A stretch of 64,000 nt of DNA from Erythrobacter sp. CCH5-A1 (GTDB taxonomy: Bacteria; Pseudomonadota; Alphaproteobacteria; Sphingomonadales; Sphingomonadaceae), in the NCBI RefSeq assembly GCF_001557115.1, contig NZ_LSKQ01000125.1, forward strand, positions 14,242 through 78,241, given 5' to 3'. This document shows, one piece after another, positions 1-8,291 of this stretch. Positions within the stretch are counted from its first letter, which is position 1. Every line of letters begins with the position of its first letter. Under the pieces are notes generated by a model. It was not told the origin of the DNA, did no database searches, and worked only from the letters and a program-made list of their open reading frames with translations. The position numbers were made by a program, and so were the translations under genes.

Positions 1-1566
1 GGCGAGGACGCCGAGGCCAAGCGCCCGACGGTTCAGGTCGGCGACCCCTTCACCGAAAAGCTGCTGATCGAGGCCTGCCTCGAACTGATGGCGACCGACG
101 CGATCGTCGCCATCCAGGACATGGGCGCGGCGGGCCTCACCTCCTCGAGCGTCGAGATGGCGTCCAAGGGCGGCGCGGGCATCAGGCTCGACATGAACAA
201 GGTCCCCTGCCGCGAAACCGGCATGACGCCCTACGAGATGATGCTCTCGGAAAGCCAGGAGCGGATGCTCATGGTGCTGAAGCCCGGCAAGGAGGCGATG
301 GCCGAGGCGATCTTCCGCAAGTGGGAACTCGATTTCGCGGTGATCGGCGAAGTCACCGACACGGGGCACATGGTGCTCGAATTCAACGGCGAAGTAGTGT
401 GCGACATCCCCCTCGCCCCGCTCGCCGACGAGGCCCCGCTCTATGACCGGCCCTACCTCTCGAAGGAGGAATATGCGGCATGGGCGGGCATCAAGCCATT
501 GGGCGAAGTGCCCGCGACCGATGACGTCGCCGCCGACCTGCTGACGCTGATGGCCTCGCCCGACCTCGCATCGCGCGGGTGGATCGCGCAGCAATACGAT
601 TCGCAGGTCGGCGCGGACACGCTCCAGACCGGAGGCGATGCGGGCGTGGTGCGGGTTCATGGCACCAGCAAGGCGCTTGCGATCACCACCGATTGCACCC
701 CGCGCTATGTCTTCGCCGACCCCTACGAGGGCGGCAAGCAGGCCATCGCCGAGGCCTTTCGCAACCTGTGCGCCGTGGGCGCGCGGCCGCTGGCGGTGAC
801 CAATTGCCTCAACTTCGCCAATCCCCAGCGCCCCGAGATCATGGCGCAGATAGTCCACGCCCTCGACGGCATGGGCGATGCCTGCCGCGCCTTGGATTTC
901 CCGATCGTGAGCGGCAACGTCAGCCTCTACAATGAAAGCAAGGCGACCGGCGGCGGCTCGGCGATCCTCCCCACCCCGGCGATCGGCGGAGTCGGAATCA
1001 TCACCGACCTTGCCAAGATGATGACGATGCACTTCAAGCAGGCGGGCGACGCGATCTACCTCGTCGGACCCGAGTTCTGGGCCAAGCCCGATCCGACCCG
1101 CTCGCACCTCGGCCGCTCGCTGTGGCTGCGCGTGGTCAAGGGTGTCGAGGGCGGGCGCACCCCGCCGACCGACCTGACGGTGGAGAAGAACGCGGGCGCA
1201 ATCATCCACGAGCTGATCGCCGACGGCCTCGTCAACGCCGTCCACGACCTCTCCGACGGCGGCCTTGCAGTCGCGCTCGCCGAGATGGCGCTGGCAGGCG
1301 GCATCGGCGCCGAGACCGAAGCGGGCAACCCCGCCTACACCCCCGCGCAGTGGTGGTTCGGCGAGGATCAGGGCCGCTATCTCGTCACCGTGCCCGATGT
1401 CGCCGCGCTCAACGAAGCGCTGTCCAAGGGCACCCGCAACGACGAGACCGCGCAGATCGGCTTCCAGCGGATCGGCACGGTGGGCGGTGACAGCGTGCTT
1501 GGCGTGCCCCTGGAAGAATTGCGCGCGGCGAACGAGCGTTTCTTCCGGGAGTGGATGGAGGGCTGA
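1..1566 (+). CDS. purL: Phosphoribosylformylglycinamidine synthase subunit PurL (5'-truncated)
   Basis: PurL catalyses the ATP- and glutamine-dependent conversion of FGAR to FGAM, the fourth step of cytosolic de novo purine synthesis. The frame is open from the first base of the window, so the gene starts upstream; about 521 C-terminal residues are visible, against roughly 720-740 for full-length small PurL proteins. An ATG at 88 is internal and not the start. Visible PurL features are an AIR-synthase-like ATP-binding core with VSGNVSLYNES near 910-940 and the second-half motif HDLSDGGLAVALAEMAL near 1245-1290. The stop overlaps the next start (TGATG), so the DUF3052 gene is probably co-translated. 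In this family PurL works with separate PurQ and PurS subunits, which are not in the window. Confidence 0.95.
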   Translation, partial: GEDAEAKRPTVQVGDPFTEKLLIEACLELMATDAIVAIQDMGAAGLTSSSVEMASKGGAGIRLDMNKVPCRETGMTPYEMMLSESQERMLMVLKPGKEAMAEAIFRKWELDFAVIGEVTDTGHMVLEFNGEVVCDIPLAPLADEAPLYDRPYLSKEEYAAWAGIKPLGEVPATDDVAADLLTLMASPDLASRGWIAQQYDSQVGADTLQTGGDAGVVRVHGTSKALAITTDCTPRYVFADPYEGGKQAIAEAFRNLCAVGARPLAVTNCLNFANPQRPEIMAQIVHALDGMGDACRALDFPIVSGNVSLYNESKATGGGSAILPTPAIGGVGIITDLAKMMTMHFKQAGDAIYLVGPEFWAKPDPTRSHLGRSLWLRVVKGVEGGRTPPTDLTVEKNAGAIIHELIADGLVNAVHDLSDGGLAVALAEMALAGGIGAETEAGNPAYTPAQWWFGEDQGRYLVTVPDVAALNEALSKGTRNDETAQIGFQRIGTVGGDSVLGVPLEELRAANERFFREWMEG

Positions 1567-1976
1567 TGGCCGCCTCGGGCTATTCCGGCACGCCGCTGGC
1601 GAAGAAGCTCACCCTGCGGGACGGGATGCGGGTGTGGTTCGACGCCATGCCCGAACACGTGATCGACGAGATCGACGAATATGCGCTCGAACTGACCTTC
1701 GTCGCCGATCCCGCCGAAGGGATCGACGCCGCGCATGTCTTCGTGACCGAAAAGGCGGCGCTGGCAGCGCACCTCGCTGCGCTGCGCCACCAGATCGCCC
1801 CCGACGGTCAAATCTGGGTGAGCTGGCCCAAGAAGGCCTCGAAGGTCCACACCGACATCACCGAGGACACGATCCGCGAGCTGTGCCTGCCGCTGGGCCT
1901 CGTCGACACCAAGGTCTGCGCCATCGACGAGACCTGGTCGGGCCTCAAGCTGGTGATCCGCAAGGAGCTGCGCTGA
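1566..1976 (+). CDS. DUF3052 family protein
   Basis: This is a small soluble protein of 136 residues matching the DUF3052 family, which has no established biochemical role. Visible features are an N-terminal GYSGTPLAKKL segment, a central region rich in acidic residues and a C-terminal WSGLKLVIRKELR block typical of the family. The ATG at 1566 overlaps the purL stop in a TGATG arrangement and is preferred over an in-frame ATG at 1551 inside purL. There is no signal peptide and no membrane segment. The overlap suggests expression with purL, but nothing in the protein itself indicates a purine role. Confidence 0.8.
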   Translation: MAASGYSGTPLAKKLTLRDGMRVWFDAMPEHVIDEIDEYALELTFVADPAEGIDAAHVFVTEKAALAAHLAALRHQIAPDGQIWVSWPKKASKVHTDITEDTIRELCLPLGLVDTKVCAIDETWSGLKLVIRKELR

Positions 1977-1993
1977 GGCCGTAAGCCGATGCC

Positions 1994-2785
1994 TCAGGCC
2001 GCCTGCGCGCCGCCCAGCGTCAGCTGCTCGCGCGCCACACCCTCGCCTTCGAGGATCGCGAGGCACTGGCGGTAGACTTCCGGCCTGCCGATCCCGAGCC
2101 GCGCGCGGGCCGCGCCGATATCCTCGCGCATCAATGCGGCGATGTCCTGGTGGGCGATCTTGGCCGCAGCGCGGCCCAGCGCGCGGCCTTCCTTGATCGC
2201 GGCGTAGAGCGGGGCCTTGGTGCCGCTCACCTTCTTGATCTGGCGCGCGCCGGCATAGGCGATGAACAGAATCCCGCCATTGTGGTTCTGCTCGAAGGTG
2301 AAGCCCAAGAGGCTCGCCTCGCCCAGCGCGTCACGGCCATAGCCGGTGAGGACGTGGAACAGGTCGTGCGTGTCGCGCAGCCGGTCGAAATACCACTGGG
2401 TCTGGTCCTGCGGCAGGCTTTCGGGCGGCGCCCACTTGTGGCTTTCCGCGACCAGCCCGGCGGCCGAAAGCCCCTCGCGCTTCATGAAGGCGATGTAATG
2501 CGCAGCGACCGTCTCCGGTCCGCAATCGGCCCAGCGGGCGTGATCGTCGAGCATGGCGGGAATATCGATGCCTTCGGCCATCATGCGCTGTCCTTCGGGC
2601 GAGCGGATGAAGGAATGCGCCTGCGCGTGGCTCTTCCTGCCCTTGGTCGCCTCGATGATGTGGAACACCTGCTCGGTGTCCTCCTTGTCCTCGACCAGCT
2701 TGCCGAAATGGTGGAGCACCTTCAGCGGGCGGAAGCCTGCAGTCTTGCGGTCGGGAGCAACCAGGGGAAGATCGGTGACGGCCAT
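1994..2785 (-). CDS. COQ4-like protein, paralogue 1
   Basis: This protein of 263 residues belongs to the COQ4 family, whose eukaryotic member is needed for ubiquinone synthesis and has been linked to removal of the C1 carboxyl group of the ring precursor. The family metal-binding signature HDxxH-x11-E is intact around residues 138-154 (HDLFHVLTGYGRDALGE). A second paralogue with the same signature lies at 3587-4435, on the other side of a nitroreductase gene. No signal peptide or obvious transmembrane span is present, so it is probably cytosolic or peripheral to the membrane. About 50 nt upstream of the start is a palindrome-like motif (2835-2848) that is also found upstream of the second paralogue. 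A role in quinone synthesis is inferred from family only. Confidence 0.82.
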   Translation of the reverse strand: MAVTDLPLVAPDRKTAGFRPLKVLHHFGKLVEDKEDTEQVFHIIEATKGRKSHAQAHSFIRSPEGQRMMAEGIDIPAMLDDHARWADCGPETVAAHYIAFMKREGLSAAGLVAESHKWAPPESLPQDQTQWYFDRLRDTHDLFHVLTGYGRDALGEASLLGFTFEQNHNGGILFIAYAGARQIKKVSGTKAPLYAAIKEGRALGRAAAKIAHQDIAALMREDIGAARARLGIGRPEVYRQCLAILEGEGVAREQLTLGGAQAA

Positions 2786-2834
2786 CGTGTAACGTCCTTG
2801 GCGCGAATCGCGAATGGGGTTCGTGCGAAGTTAC

Positions 2835-2848
2835 TTACATGAGTGTCA
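2835..2848. promoter_or_regulatory. Operator-like motif upstream of COQ4 paralogue 1
   Basis: The sequence TTACATGAGTGTCA fits TNACA-N4-TGTNA, a form common for TetR-family operators. A closely related copy (TTACACGAATGTTA) lies 36 nt upstream of the second COQ4-like gene. It sits between the divergent COQ4 and nitroreductase starts and could serve either. No experiment or search backs this assignment. Confidence 0.4.
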
Positions 2849-2892
2849 GTTAACAGTCCATGGCACCGCCGACCGAGGTTCCACCAAAGCCG

Positions 2893-3579
2893 ATGAACGC
2901 ATCCGACGCCCTCCCCTACGCCCTTCAACCGCTATCCGATGCCGAAGCCATCGGCCGCGCCCGTGCGATCGCCGCGAAGCTGCGCGAGCGGCGCACCTGC
3001 CGCTGGTTCTCGGACGCGCCCGTTCCGCGCGAGGTCATCGAGGCGGCAATCGATGCGGCGGGAAGCGCGCCCTCCGGCGCGAACCACCAGCCCTGGCACT
3101 TCGCGGTGGTGTCCTCGCCCGAAACCAAGCGCGCGATCCGCGAAGCCGCCGAGGCCGAGGAGCGGCGCTTCTACGGCGCCGACGGGGATGAACCCAAGGC
3201 GGGCGACGAATGGCTCGCCGCGCTAAGCCCCCTCGGGACCGATGCCGAAAAACCCTTCCTCGAGACCGCGCCGTGGCTGATCGTGGTCTTCGCCCAGAGG
3301 AAGGGCGGGATCGAAGAGGACGGCGAGACGCAGAATTACTACGTCAATGAAAGCGTCGGCATCGCCTGCGGGCTGCTGCTGGCGACGCTGCATGAGGCGG
3401 GGGTGGCGACGCTCACCCACACGCCCTCGCCCATGGGCTTCCTGCGCCGCGTGTGCGGTCGGCCCGAGTGGGAGAAGCCGGTGATGATCGTCGTCGCCGG
3501 CCGTCCCGCCGTCGATGCGACCGTCCCCGCCTACGCATTGCGCAAGAAGCCGCTGACGCAGATCGCCAGCTGGCTCTGA
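2893..3579 (+). CDS. Nitroreductase family FMN oxidoreductase
   Basis: This is a flavoprotein of the nitroreductase fold with 228 residues from the chosen start. The N-terminal FMN-phosphate-binding region RRTCRWFSD and the motif [15 protein letters not shown] (about residues 55-70) are diagnostic. The C-terminal YALRKKPL block is also typical of this branch, which is larger than the NfsB type. Substrates of such proteins range from nitroaromatics to quinones and iodotyrosine, so none is assigned. An upstream in-frame ATG at 2860 would add 11 proline-rich residues that look less protein-like; neither start has a strong Shine-Dalgarno. The gene is divergent from COQ4 paralogue 1 and lies 7 nt from the end of paralogue 2, so the trio may form a functional neighbourhood. 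Confidence 0.85.
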   Translation: MNASDALPYALQPLSDAEAIGRARAIAAKLRERRTCRWFSDAPVPREVIEAAIDAAGSAPSGANHQPWHFAVVSSPETKRAIREAAEAEERRFYGADGDEPKAGDEWLAALSPLGTDAEKPFLETAPWLIVVFAQRKGGIEEDGETQNYYVNESVGIACGLLLATLHEAGVATLTHTPSPMGFLRRVCGRPEWEKPVMIVVAGRPAVDATVPAYALRKKPLTQIASWL

Positions 3580-3586
3580 GCGTGCC

Positions 3587-4435
3587 TCAGGCCGCCAGCA
3601 GCTCCGGCTCGGCCTGGGTGCGGTTGGCGAGGAGGTTGTAGGGGTCGATGCCCTCGGCCTGCCAGACGCGATGGCATTCGCGATACATGACCGGCTGCGG
3701 GATGCGCAGCGCCGCGCGCACCTCCTCCAGCGGGCGTTCGAGCAGCTGGCGGATCGGCTGTTCGATCAGGGGCGGCGCGCCCTTGCCGATGCGATGCGCC
3801 TCGCGCACGGCGCCGAAGACGGGCGCCCTGGTGCCCTTGGCCATCTTCTTGATGTTGGCTGCACCCGCATAGCCGATCAGCAGGTGCCCCTGGCTGGGGT
3901 TCTGACCGTGGGTGAACAGCAGCACGCTCGCCTCGCCCAGCGCGTCGCGGCCATATCCTGTGAGCACGTGGAACATGTCATGCGTGTCGCGCGAGCGGTT
4001 GAGGTACCACTCGACGAGATCGGGGAAACGCGGGCGCCCGGAGCGTTCGCTTTCGGCAACGAGGCCGGCGGCGGTCAGACCCTCGCTCTCCATGAAATCG
4101 CAATAGGCGTGCGCGAGGCTGCCCTTGGGCGTGCGGCGCAGCGCGGCGTGATCGTCGAGGATTTCGGGCAGGCGCGGCTCGCTCCGGCGCAGTTCCTCGC
4201 CGCGTTCGGACAGCGAGAGCGCGGCGATGCGCGGGAGGAAATCCTTCGAGGGCAGCGATTCGAAGATCCGGAACACCGCCGCGGTGTCTTCCTTGTCCTT
4301 CATCAGCATCCGGAAGTTGCGCACCGCGCGCAGCGGACGATACTTGGCCTGCGGACGGTCGGGGTGCAGCAGCACCGTGCCGTCAGGGGCGAACATCTGC
4401 ATGTAATCTTCGCGGGTCTTGCTGGTCATCGTCAT
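3587..4435 (-). CDS. COQ4-like protein, paralogue 2
   Basis: This second COQ4-family protein has 282 residues and retains HDMFHVLTGYGRDALGE, the HDxxH-x11-E metal-binding signature. It aligns with paralogue 1 along its length, including the YRPLRAVRNFRMLMKDKEDT block near the N-terminus and the YAGAANIKK block. The start at 4435 is chosen because GGAAGG lies 5 nt upstream and the aligned N-terminus matches paralogue 1; the frame extends further upstream without protein-like content. An operator-like 14-mer shared with paralogue 1 sits 36 nt upstream. Two copies in one neighbourhood are unusual for a quinone-synthesis protein and suggest divergence in use or regulation. Confidence 0.82.
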   Translation of the reverse strand: MTMTSKTREDYMQMFAPDGTVLLHPDRPQAKYRPLRAVRNFRMLMKDKEDTAAVFRIFESLPSKDFLPRIAALSLSERGEELRRSEPRLPEILDDHAALRRTPKGSLAHAYCDFMESEGLTAAGLVAESERSGRPRFPDLVEWYLNRSRDTHDMFHVLTGYGRDALGEASVLLFTHGQNPSQGHLLIGYAGAANIKKMAKGTRAPVFGAVREAHRIGKGAPPLIEQPIRQLLERPLEEVRAALRIPQPVMYRECHRVWQAEGIDPYNLLANRTQAEPELLAA

Positions 4436-4470
4436 GCCATCCTTCCGACGCCGGGCTAGCGCAGGCTTGC

Positions 4471-4484
4471 TTACACGAATGTTA
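4471..4484. promoter_or_regulatory. Operator-like motif upstream of COQ4 paralogue 2
   Basis: TTACACGAATGTTA fits TNACA-N4-TGTNA and matches the motif at 2835-2848 at 11 of 14 positions. It lies 36 nt upstream of the chosen start, consistent with a site overlapping a promoter. The same repressor may control both paralogues. No candidate regulator gene is adjacent. Confidence 0.4.
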
Positions 4485-4544
4485 ATAACTCGTTCGGTTC
4501 GCAAAATGAAACCCATTTCGCGATGAACCGTGCAAGCGGCGCGA

Positions 4545-5429
4545 TCAACCCTCGCGCCACTCCGCCCGCGACACACCCAAAAGGGTGAGGACTGCGGTGA
4601 GATCCTCCGAATCCACCCGGCCGTTGGCCGCCGCGCGCGCCTTGGGCTTGGCGCGATAGGCAAAGCCGTAGGTCGCCGCTTCGATCATCGGGATGTCGTT
4701 GGCTCCATCACCCGTGGCGAGGGCATGCGCGCCCTCCCCCATCCCCGCCAACTCCTCGCGCAGCACCGCCGCCTTGACCGCGGAATCGGTGATCGGCCCC
4801 ACCAACCCACCGGTCAGCTTGCCATTCTCGACTGCCAGACGGTTGCCGACCACGCGGTGAAAGCCGAGCATCTCGGCCACCGGATCGGCGAAGTGGTGGA
4901 AGCCACCGGTCACCAGCACCGTGCGGGTGCCCAGCGCGGCGAGCGTCGCCACAAGCGTCTTCGCGCCCCGGGTCGCGGTGATGCGTTCGGCAAGACACTG
5001 CGCGATCGCGCCTTCATCGAGCCCCGCCAGCAGCGCCACGCGCTCGCGCAGGGCGGCCTCGAAATCGAGCTCGCCCTGCATCGCGCGTTCGGTAATTGCG
5101 GCGATCTGCGGCTTGATCCCTGCATAGTCCGCCAGCTCGTCGATGCATTCCTGCCCGATCATGGTCGAATCCATGTCGGAAACGAACAGGCGGGGGACTT
5201 CGATACTGCCATGTGCGACCAGCATCGCAGGCGCTGCAAAGGCGCTGTCGATCGCCGCCAGCACCGCAGCCTCCTCGCTGCCGTCCATGTGGAGTTCGAG
5301 CACGCCCGCATCGCCCTCCGGCAGTGCAGCCGCGGTCACCTGCACGCCCGCCTCGCCAAGCGCGGCGACAAGCGCATCGAGACGCGTTTCACATGTCTCA
5401 GTCTCTGCTATCAGCCGCGCAATGAGCAT
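4545..5429 (-). CDS. serB: Phosphoserine phosphatase SerB
   Basis: SerB hydrolyses O-phosphoserine to L-serine, the last step of the phosphorylated serine pathway. The 294-residue protein has an N-terminal ACT-like region (about 1-85) and a C-terminal HAD domain. The catalytic motif SDMDSTMIGQECIDEL supplies the nucleophile and acid aspartates, and GDGANDIPMI near residue 240 is HAD motif IV. The start MLIARLIAE at 5429 is chosen because the sequence upstream is low-complexity and not protein-like. This start overlaps the divergent miaA start by 8 bp, so the two genes must share or overlap their initiation regions. Confidence 0.93.
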   Translation of the reverse strand: MLIARLIAETETCETRLDALVAALGEAGVQVTAAALPEGDAGVLELHMDGSEEAAVLAAIDSAFAAPAMLVAHGSIEVPRLFVSDMDSTMIGQECIDELADYAGIKPQIAAITERAMQGELDFEAALRERVALLAGLDEGAIAQCLAERITATRGAKTLVATLAALGTRTVLVTGGFHHFADPVAEMLGFHRVVGNRLAVENGKLTGGLVGPITDSAVKAAVLREELAGMGEGAHALATGDGANDIPMIEAATYGFAYRAKPKARAAANGRVDSEDLTAVLTLLGVSRAEWREG

Positions 5430-6378
5430 TCCTGTCACTCCCGAAAATCCGCTCGCGCTCATTGCAGGGCCGACCGCCAGCGGCAAGAGCGCGGTTGCGC
5501 TCGCGCTCGCCCACCGCCTTGAAAACGATGGCCGCCGCACGGTGATCGTCAATGCCGATAGCGCGCAGGTCTATGGCGACCTGCAGGTGCTGTCCGCCCG
5601 CCCGTCCGAAGACGAGATGGAGGGGATCGAGCACCGCCTGTTCGGCGCATGGGACGGTGCCGAGGCGTGCTCGGCCGCCCAGTGGGCCGCGCGCGCCAAG
5701 GCCGAAATCGCCGATATTCACGCCGCCGGCGCGGTGCCGATCCTCGTCGGCGGCACAGGGCTCTACCTCAAGGTGCTGCTCGAAGGGATCGCCCCCATCC
5801 CCGCCATCGACCCCGCGGTCCGCGACGCCGTGCGCGCGATGGCGCCGGGCGATGCCTACAAGCTCCTCCAGATCGAGGACCCGGAGCGCGCGGCGATGCT
5901 CGATCCCGGGGACAGCCAGCGCATCGCCCGCGCGCTCGAGGTCAAGCGCGCGACCGGGGTGACGCTCGGCGACTGGCAGCTCGCCAAGGCGGGCGGGATT
6001 GCCGAGGAGGTGACGCTCCACCCCCTGATCGTCGAGCCCGAGCGCCAGTGGGTCTACGACCGCTGCGATGCGCGTTTCGAGACGATGCTCGACAATGGCG
6101 CGATTGCCGAGGTCGAGGCGCTGCTCGCGCGCGGGCTCGATCCCGATCTGCCGGTGATGCGCGCCATCGGCGTGCCGGAGATCGCGGCGTGGCTGGCGGG
6201 CGAGATCGAGGCCGACGCGGTGGTCGCGAGCGGCAGTCAGGCCACCCGCAACTACGCCAAGCGCCAGTTCACCTGGTTCCGGCGTCAGCCACCCCCCGAA
6301 TGGCCGCGGGTCCACCCCGATTGGGAATCCGAAAATATCGACATCGAGGCATGTTTTGCATCTTTATTGCGCAAATAG
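5422..6378 (+). CDS. miaA: tRNA dimethylallyltransferase MiaA
   Basis: MiaA transfers a dimethylallyl group to N6 of A37 in tRNAs that read codons starting with U. The protein has 318 residues, close to the usual 300-320. The P-loop GPTASGKS is at residues 16-23, DSAQVYGDLQVLSARPS follows at about 45-61, and GGTGLYLKVLLEG lies near residue 110. The start at 5422 lies inside the serB start region on the other strand, an 8-bp head-to-head overlap. The last codons are AT-rich compared with the rest of the gene and overlap a possible out-of-frame leader peptide for ilvB. Confidence 0.94.
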   Translation: MSIPVTPENPLALIAGPTASGKSAVALALAHRLENDGRRTVIVNADSAQVYGDLQVLSARPSEDEMEGIEHRLFGAWDGAEACSAAQWAARAKAEIADIHAAGAVPILVGGTGLYLKVLLEGIAPIPAIDPAVRDAVRAMAPGDAYKLLQIEDPERAAMLDPGDSQRIARALEVKRATGVTLGDWQLAKAGGIAEEVTLHPLIVEPERQWVYDRCDARFETMLDNGAIAEVEALLARGLDPDLPVMRAIGVPEIAAWLAGEIEADAVVASGSQATRNYAKRQFTWFRRQPPPEWPRVHPDWESENIDIEACFASLLRK

Positions 6379-6407
6379 GTGTTGACTTATCAGATTATGA
6401 CCTTTAG
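6351..6407 (+). CDS. Possible ilv leader peptide (18 residues)
   Basis: A short frame reading MFCIFIAQIGVDLSDYDL starts inside the 3' end of miaA, out of frame with it, and stops 14 nt before a GC-rich hairpin upstream of ilvB. It has three Ile, one Val and two Leu codons, including ATA and TTA, which are rare in GC-rich genomes. This is the layout of a transcription-attenuation leader. The enrichment is modest, the Shine-Dalgarno (GAGG) is only 1 nt from the ATG and no promoter is clear, so this is a hypothesis. Confidence 0.3.
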   Translation: MFCIFIAQIGVDLSDYDL

Positions 6408-6421
6408 CGGCACTATCCGTC

Positions 6422-6458
6422 GGCCCGACGCGCACCCCCCGTGCGCCGGGCCGGTTTT
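6422..6458 (+). terminator. Hairpin with short T run upstream of ilvB (possible attenuator)
   Basis: GGCCCG (6422-6427) pairs with CGGGCC (6447-6452), and GCGCAC (6430-6435) pairs with GTGCGC (6441-6446), with a 2-nt bulge and a C5 loop. GGTTTT follows. It lies between miaA and ilvB, so it may act as the miaA terminator, as an ilvB attenuator, or both. Confidence 0.55.
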
Positions 6459-6478
6459 CATATTAAGACTTGCAAGTG

Positions 6479-8281
6479 ATGGAGTTCCCCGTGCCCGGTC
6501 AGCCGGACCCAGCCCCCTCGGACACCAGCCCGGCGATGAGCGGCGCGGCGATCCTCGTGCAGTGCCTGATCGAACAGGGCGTCGAGTTCGTGTTCGGCTA
6601 TCCCGGCGGCGCGGTGCTGCCAATCTATGACGAGCTGTTCGGCGATGAACGCATCCGCCACATCCTCGTCCGCCACGAAGCGGGCGCGGCGCATGCGGCC
6701 GAGGGCTATGCGCGCGCCACCGGCAAGCCCGGCGTGGTGCTCGTCACCAGCGGCCCGGGGGCGACCAATGCGGTCACCGGCATTGCCGATGCGTGGATGG
6801 ATTCGATCCCGATGGTGGTCATCACCGGTCAGGTGCCGACCGCGCTGATCGGCACCGACGCCTTCCAGGAAGCGGACACGGTCGGCATCACTCGCCACTG
6901 CACCAAGCACAATTACCTCGTGAAGGACCCGGCCGATCTTGCCGCGACGATCAAGGAAGCCTTCCTGATCGCCACCACCGGCCGGCCCGGCCCGGTGGTC
7001 GTCGACATTCCCAAGAACGTCCAGATCGCGATCCCCTCCGAACGCCGCGCGCTGACCCGCGCGGGCGCGCACCGCTATGCCCCGCAGACCGTCGCCCCGG
7101 CCGAACAGATCATCGAGGCGGTCGAAATGATCGCCGCGGCCGAGCGGCCGATCTTCTACACCGGCGGAGGCATCATCAATTCGGGGCCCGAGGCGAGCGC
7201 GCTGCTGCGCCGCTTGCAGGACATTACCGGCGCCCCCGTCACCTCGACCCTGATGGGTCTGGGCGCGTTCCCCTCGCAGCACCCCGACTGGCTCGGGATG
7301 CTCGGGATGCACGGCACCTACGAAGCCAACATGGCGATGAACCAGTGCGACGTGATGGTCTGCATCGGCGCGCGCTTCGATGACCGGGTGACCGGGCGGC
7401 TCGACGCCTTCTCGCCCAATTCGAAGAAGATTCACATCGATATCGACCGCTCCTCGATCAACAAGGTGGTGCCGGTCGATCTCGGCATCCTCGGCGATTG
7501 CGGGACGGTGCTGGCGCAGCTGGTCGAGGCGTGGGGGACGCGGCAGCCGCAGAACCTCGGCGAATGGAAGGCGCGGATCGCCGGCTGGCGCGCGCGCGAG
7601 TGCCTCGCCTATCCCGAACGCTCGACCAAGAACCCGGGCATGATCATGCCGCAGAAGGCGGTCGAGCGGCTCTATGCCCTCACCCACCAGAGGAAGCCGA
7701 TCATCACGACCGAAGTCGGCCAGCACCAGATGTGGGCGGCGCAGTATTTCGGGTTCGAGGATCCCAACAAGTGGCTCACCAGCGGCGGGCTCGGCACGAT
7801 GGGCTATGGCCTGCCTGCCGCGATCGGCGCGCAGCTGGGCCATCCGGACGCGCTGGTGATCGACATCGCGGGCGAGGCCTCGATCCAGATGAACATCCAG
7901 GAACTCGGCACCGCGAGCCAGTATCGCCTGCCGGTCAAGATCTTCATCCTCAACAACGAATACATGGGCATGGTCCGGCAGTGGCAGGAACTGACCTATG
8001 AGAGCCGATATTCGAACAGCTACTCCGACAGCCTCCCCGATTTCGTGAAGCTCGCCGAAGCCTATGGCTGGAAGGGCATCCGCATCACCGAGGAGCGCGA
8101 TCTCGACGATGGCATCATGCGGATGCTCGACCACAAGGGCCCGGTGATCGTCGATTGCCTCGTCGCGCAGGACGCCAACTGCCTGCCGATGATCCCGAGC
8201 GGCGCCGCGCATACCGAAATGCTGCTCTACGGCGACAAGGTCGACGGCACGATGGACGACGAAGCCAAGGCGCTGGTCTGA
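6479..8281 (+). CDS. ilvB: Acetolactate synthase large (catalytic) subunit
   Basis: This ThDP enzyme condenses two pyruvates, or pyruvate and 2-oxobutyrate, in the first common step of valine, leucine and isoleucine synthesis. It has about 600 residues. The N-terminal ThDP domain has FGYPGGAVLPIYDEL and the catalytic-glutamate segment HEAGAAHAAEGYAR. The middle FAD/domain-II region and the C-terminal cofactor motif DIAGEASIQMN...ILNNEYMGMVRQWQ are present; GEAS in place of GDGS is seen in other alphaproteobacterial enzymes. Starts are uncertain: ATG 6479 is used here, but GTG 6491 has GGAG 6 nt upstream and TTG 6470 is also in frame. ilvN follows after 10 nt. A hairpin lies just upstream. Confidence 0.95.
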   Translation: MEFPVPGQPDPAPSDTSPAMSGAAILVQCLIEQGVEFVFGYPGGAVLPIYDELFGDERIRHILVRHEAGAAHAAEGYARATGKPGVVLVTSGPGATNAVTGIADAWMDSIPMVVITGQVPTALIGTDAFQEADTVGITRHCTKHNYLVKDPADLAATIKEAFLIATTGRPGPVVVDIPKNVQIAIPSERRALTRAGAHRYAPQTVAPAEQIIEAVEMIAAAERPIFYTGGGIINSGPEASALLRRLQDITGAPVTSTLMGLGAFPSQHPDWLGMLGMHGTYEANMAMNQCDVMVCIGARFDDRVTGRLDAFSPNSKKIHIDIDRSSINKVVPVDLGILGDCGTVLAQLVEAWGTRQPQNLGEWKARIAGWRARECLAYPERSTKNPGMIMPQKAVERLYALTHQRKPIITTEVGQHQMWAAQYFGFEDPNKWLTSGGLGTMGYGLPAAIGAQLGHPDALVIDIAGEASIQMNIQELGTASQYRLPVKIFILNNEYMGMVRQWQELTYESRYSNSYSDSLPDFVKLAEAYGWKGIRITEERDLDDGIMRMLDHKGPVIVDCLVAQDANCLPMIPSGAAHTEMLLYGDKVDGTMDDEAKALV

Positions 8282-8291
8282 GGACACCCCC

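Noticed and set aside
6382..6410. TTGACT as a -35 box for ilvB
   Set aside because: No acceptable -10 at 16-18 nt (TAGCGG at best), so no promoter was annotated.
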